DNA from: Cliona cf. orientalis | Taxonomy: Eukaryota; Porifera; Demospongiae; Clionaida; Clionaidae | Assembly: GCA_963930775.1 (NCBI GenBank) | Contig: OZ005698.1 | Location: 372,001 to 436,000, forward strand | Direction: 5' to 3' | Length of the DNA: 64,000 nt | Shown: one piece after another, positions 59,799-64,000 of the stretch | Numbering within the stretch: position 1 is the stretch's first letter | Layout of the letters: every line of letters starts with the position of its first letter | The notes under the pieces: model-generated | Told to the model about the DNA's origin: nothing | The model's input: the letters and a program-made list of their open reading frames with translations, nothing else | The model's database searches: none | Position numbers and translations under genes: made by a program

Positions 59799-59814
59799 GG
59801 CTTTTAGAAAAGCC
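59799..59814 (-). terminator. Histone mRNA 3' stem-loop
   Basis: On the minus strand, GGCTTTTCTAAAAGCC followed by ACCACC, 42 nt after the H3 stop. The 6-bp stem and 4-nt loop match the replication-dependent histone stem-loop (GGYYYTTYTNARRRCC). Its RNA is bound by SLBP, and the transcript is cleaved downstream without poly(A). Confidence 0.92.
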
Positions 59815-59855
59815 GGTTGGGGAAGGAAAAAGTTCAGTTGTAGAGATGAAGAAAT

Positions 59856-60617
<762 letters not shown>

Positions 60618-62872
60618 ATGGAAGACCAAGTGCAGCTTGTAGTTCGCGGCACGGATGGTGGCTACCTACTCATAGAAAGCACCAGCAAAAAGCTACACCT
60701 TCCAACCACGAAGCTGAGAGAGAACGAAGACTTCAAAACTGCTGCTCAGAGATGCTTGAAACAGGTACACACATCATGCATGAGCCTATAAAAAATGTAG
60801 CTACCTTGTTTGTTGCTTCAACAAAAGCTAAAAAGCTTATTAAACCTTTAATATGTGCATTTTAGGAGGCCTCCGTCAAGGGGGAGGTACAGGGAATCCT
60901 AAAAATTCAATATTGCAAGTATGCCGGTGGAGTGATAGGCAAACTCAACACACACAACTACCTCGTGGTCACGTTTCTCGTCGAGAAACAGTCTGAACAG
61001 CACCAGTTCTCTGGCCACTCTTCCCATCGCTGGCTAAAGCTCGAACAGCTGAGAGTTAAGCCCAACTACATCCTGGAGGAGGGAACTAACAAGCTTCTAC
61101 AACAGATTCAGAGCGGGAAGGGATTCTCGATATCTCCTTCTGACTTGATAGAGAGAGAAGATGTCTCGAAGATGAGAGCTATCAGTCACAAGAGGCAGGA
61201 GAGTGAGCCGATGGAGCAGAGAAAGGGAGGGAAGGAGAAATCGTTGGAGGAACAAGTTCTGGAGCTAGCTGGTTATGGGGAGAGTGGTAAGAAATTATAG
61301 GATCGAAAATAGTATAATTTGTAGATGTATACAGACATTCTGTAGCTTAAATGTCTAGGTCCTTCATAATTAATTTTGCTGTTTTAATATGGGGCCTGAT
61401 ACATAGCTTAGCCTATTTAATACTGTTTGTGTGTGTGCATGCCAACCATGGAAAGCTAACTTCTGGTCAGCCAATCATCCCTTCCCCCTCTTCTGATTAA
61501 TAATTTTGAGTCCTAAGCTTCAGTAGGAAAGAGGATCTAGCTGAAATTTTTTGTTATACATACGTGTGTATTATAGGAGGTAAGAGTTTGATGTTGTTGA
61601 CAGTTGATAGTTAGCTTGAGATAGCAAATAGAGCATTAGCTACACTCAAGGAAACCATCGCTTTATATGGCCCTCTTATTAGCATTGATATCATAACATT
61701 GTAACAGTAACGGGTATTTTCAGAGGGGGGGGGGCATTATTGTTACTACTGAATACTATTCACACCCCTTTATTTATTATTATATATTGTTCCTTATTAG
61801 TACCACCAATCCACTTATAATGACATCATAGCTACATAATACTCATTTCAGAGCTGGAGCAGAGGGGGGGGGCATTATTGTTACTACTGAATACTATTCA
61901 CACCCCTTTATCTATTATTATATATTGTTCCTTGTTAGCGCATAATTAATCATCACCAATCCACTTATAATGACATCATAGTTACATAATACTCATTTCA
62001 GAGCTGGAGCAGATTGCTGAAGAGTTTATGAAGCAGTGTGGTTCGAGAACGTCGCAGATGAGACTTCCCATCTTCACCTCAATCCTCACGAAACTTGGCT
62101 TCCAGCCTGAGCTCTGCACTCAGTGCTTCAAGTAAGTTACATTATTATTTATATTACGAATTAATCAGTTTTCCCCAACTTGATTGAAATTACTATTGCT
62201 CCAATTAACAGTAAGTGGTTGATTAATTTTTTGGCCCTCAACCTGAGCTAGCGGTGCTTCAAGTGTTCTTGGTAGTGCATTATTTCAATTTGCATAACAT
62301 ACACACTTACTTGATATACACTTGGAATAGAAACAGTTAGGAGATTACTGAAATTTCCCCTGGCAAGTTTTGTTGTCCCACTGTACCTAGCATGAATATC
62401 CCCAATAAGAAAACAGTGGAAATAATGAAGCAAATACATCATTGTATAATAATATTATTAATTTATTGCTGTATTAATTTTGTTATATGCATGTACGTTT
62501 TGTACTACTTGGATAGAAAATAATTATGTGCATTACAGCATTATAGGCTGGGTCACTTCACAACTCACTTCGTTGTTGTACAATGTTTAAATAATTTTTT
62601 TGTGAATTATGGTATTTTCTGACCATTGTTTGACAGTGCTCTTCGCAGTAGCAGTTCCAAATCGGACGCTGACGGACTGACCCTGCTCGAGCTACAGGTA
62701 GGCCTCTGTTGTCTTGACCCCTTGACCCCTCACGGTGGGGTCTGCGGGCAGCTGCGATGTCAAATGATTTACAACTTCTACACTCTCGGAAACACCAGCC
62801 TCACTTTTGAAAACTTCAAGTAAGAAGGATATTTAGTTTGAATCTCTCCCTCTCACTCACTCCCTCTCTCTG

Positions 62873-62912
<40 letters not shown>

Positions 62913-63088
62913 AGAACCATGATAAGGGACATCCACAATCGTAAAAGTGTCACTCATAGCGAAGAAGAGTTGCAGAAAATAGCGGAGACAGAGTGGAAGT
63001 GAGTAAATCCCTAGTAATTAGACTTTTTTAAACACCTGGTTTAGTTGTCCTCATCTGTTGCAGCATGATTTTAAATTTTTCTCTCTCC

Positions 63089-63120
<32 letters not shown>

Positions 63121-63767
63121 CTCTCTCTCACTCACAACAAAGGGTATTTGGTGTGTCTCAAGAGAAAGGCGTTCCTCTCAGTGTATTCCTCAACGTGGTT
63201 GGTCAGCTAAAATTCCGTGGTACGTCCGTTCTGTTCCGCCTCCCCCGTCCTCCCGTCACCCGGACCACGCCCATCCCACCGGACGCCCCCCAGCCACTTA
63301 GTCCCGCCCCTTCCCCAAACGTTAGCCTCAATCGAAAAAGTACATCTGACGGCCCCTCTACTTCCTCGGAGCCAATCAAACGGGAAGAGGAAACCCCTGC
63401 AATTAGTGATCCTAAGAAGGCTCGCGTGGACACATTGGATTCTGCGACATCCAATGAAAGTGAGGAATCTATGGATTTCTCCCACTCGGACGAAGTGAGC
63501 GGCGATTCTTTTAAGTGCCCACCATCGATTGTCCTCGAAGACAGCACCGAGGTAACAAGCGATGGAGAGGGAGAGATAGAAAGCTTGCCCGGGCGCGACT
63601 ACACGATAGCTACGCATTTCGTGAAGGTTCGGAGGAGTGGTACTCTCTCTGATGTGACGACAATCTGGGACCTCGCTGGCACCGAGTGTCTCTCTGGTAG
63701 CCTTGACTCCATCGTTGCATCGAAGCCAGGGTTTGACCGACTGCCCTCCATTAACGCTTTCGACAGG
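60618..63767 (+). CDS. Orphan protein, degenerate Nudix-like and EF-hand-like regions (3' end missing)
   Basis: Six coding exons seen, 60618-60764, 60866-61286, 62002-62131, 62637-62819, 62915-62998, 63143-63767, giving 530 residues in phase. The last donor (GACAGG|gtgagc) shows that the gene continues past 64000. Residues about 5-110 resemble a Nudix fold by spacing (GGYLLIES, LHLPTTKLRENEDFKTAAQR, LKIQYCKY, YLVVTFLV, HRWLKLEQL), but the catalytic Nudix-box glutamates are missing. Residues about 230-330 look like calmodulin-type helix-loop-helix pairs (SKSDADGLTLLELQVGLC, LTFENFKTMIRDI) with imperfect calcium loops. A Ser/Pro-rich acidic linker follows, then a folded-looking segment (DYTIATHFVKVRRSGTLSDV). 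I cannot name the family; the domain calls are by-eye inferences. Intron 2 carries a duplicated acceptor. Confidence 0.7.
61722..62012 (+). repeat. ~145-bp tandem duplication including a splice acceptor
   Basis: Two units, 61722-61862 and 61863-62012, share the poly-G start, CATTATTGTTACTACTGAAT, CACTTATAATGACATCATAG and the end CTCATTTCAGAGCTGGAGCA. The true exon start (62002) and its first 11 bases are therefore copied at 61852. The second unit has a ~17-bp insertion near 61938. Only the downstream acceptor leads into the continuing frame. Confidence 0.88.
62881..62909. repeat. (CT)n microsatellite
   Basis: 29 nt of TC repeats forming the pyrimidine tract of the acceptor at 62914. A similar imperfect CT run precedes the next exon at 63080-63129. 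Confidence 0.9.
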
Positions 63768-64000
63768 GTGAGCTCAAAGATCAAGTGTATGGTACTAATT
63801 ATACATACCCTATATATACTATACCAGGTGTTTTCTTAAGATAGTGACATGATTATTTTACCTTAGGAATAAATTTTAACAAGTAGTGGCCCTGTACTTC
63901 CCTCCCCCCCCCCCCCCCACTGTGAATAATTAACAGACCGTTGAATGATTGATCTTCTTACTATAATAATTCAATGTGTAGCTAGTTACATGTACAAGTA
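63768..64000 (+). other. Intron running off the right edge
   Basis: AT-rich sequence with a poly-C run near 63903-63919. It begins at the donor at 63768. No acceptor leading to a supported exon is seen before the window ends. Confidence 0.55.

Overview
The window is nuclear DNA from an animal. Every gene carries spliceosomal introns, and the set is metazoan in character: a Mondo-type bHLH-zipper factor, AKAP10, an ORAI channel, the mitochondrial exchanger NCLX, SPATA22 and a Polycomb-like Tudor/PHD protein. AT-rich DNA, dense CT/GT/poly-C runs, short intergenic gaps, many short introns and numerous small terminal-inverted-repeat elements fit a compact early-branching animal genome. A demosponge is my best guess, but that is inference. 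I see no bacterial, plasmid, phage or CRISPR sequence, no tRNA or rRNA gene, and no recognisable reverse transcriptase.

Layout. 14-4913 (+): 3' part of a ULK1/2 (ATG1) autophagy kinase, cut by the left edge. 4914-7249: its 3' flank plus a repeat-rich block (three-copy short repeat, two ~290-bp direct repeats, a ~167-bp tandem array). 7250-8938 (-): INO80E, head to head with POLR3A (9097-21355, +), the 33-exon largest subunit of RNA polymerase III. 21968-29848 (+): AKAP10. 30521-36697 (+): a Polycomb-like Tudor-PHD protein that ends in a MYND finger. 37058-37431 (+): an orphan 98-residue coiled-coil protein. 37630-40029 (-): GPATCH3, head to head with SLC8B1/NCLX (40197-46711, +). 47361-55290 (+): Mondo (MLXIP/MLXIPL). 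Then a minus-strand block: SPATA22 (55787-57267), ORAI (57440-58227), an orphan protein with a possible death-fold N-terminus (58360-59603) and a replication-type histone H3 (59856-60266). 60618-63767 and beyond (+): an orphan protein with a degenerate Nudix-like and an EF-hand-like region, cut by the right edge.

The genes are mostly unrelated housekeeping and signalling genes rather than one pathway. Some themes recur: Pol III transcription and chromatin (POLR3A, INO80E, H3, Polycomb-like protein), calcium handling (ORAI, NCLX) and nutrient sensing (ULK, Mondo). Several neighbours are divergent pairs sharing promoters of 160-350 bp. Promoters of four genes carry E2F-like sites.

The most notable features are the Tudor-PHD-MYND architecture, three U12-type (minor spliceosome) introns in three different genes, a histone H3 with R42K and alanine at position 90, a perfect 37-bp intronic hairpin, four copies of one small TIR element, two further TIR elements, and two places where a splice site has been tandemly duplicated. 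Exon coordinates were worked out by hand from splice signals, reading phase and remembered family sequences; no alignment or transcript data were available.
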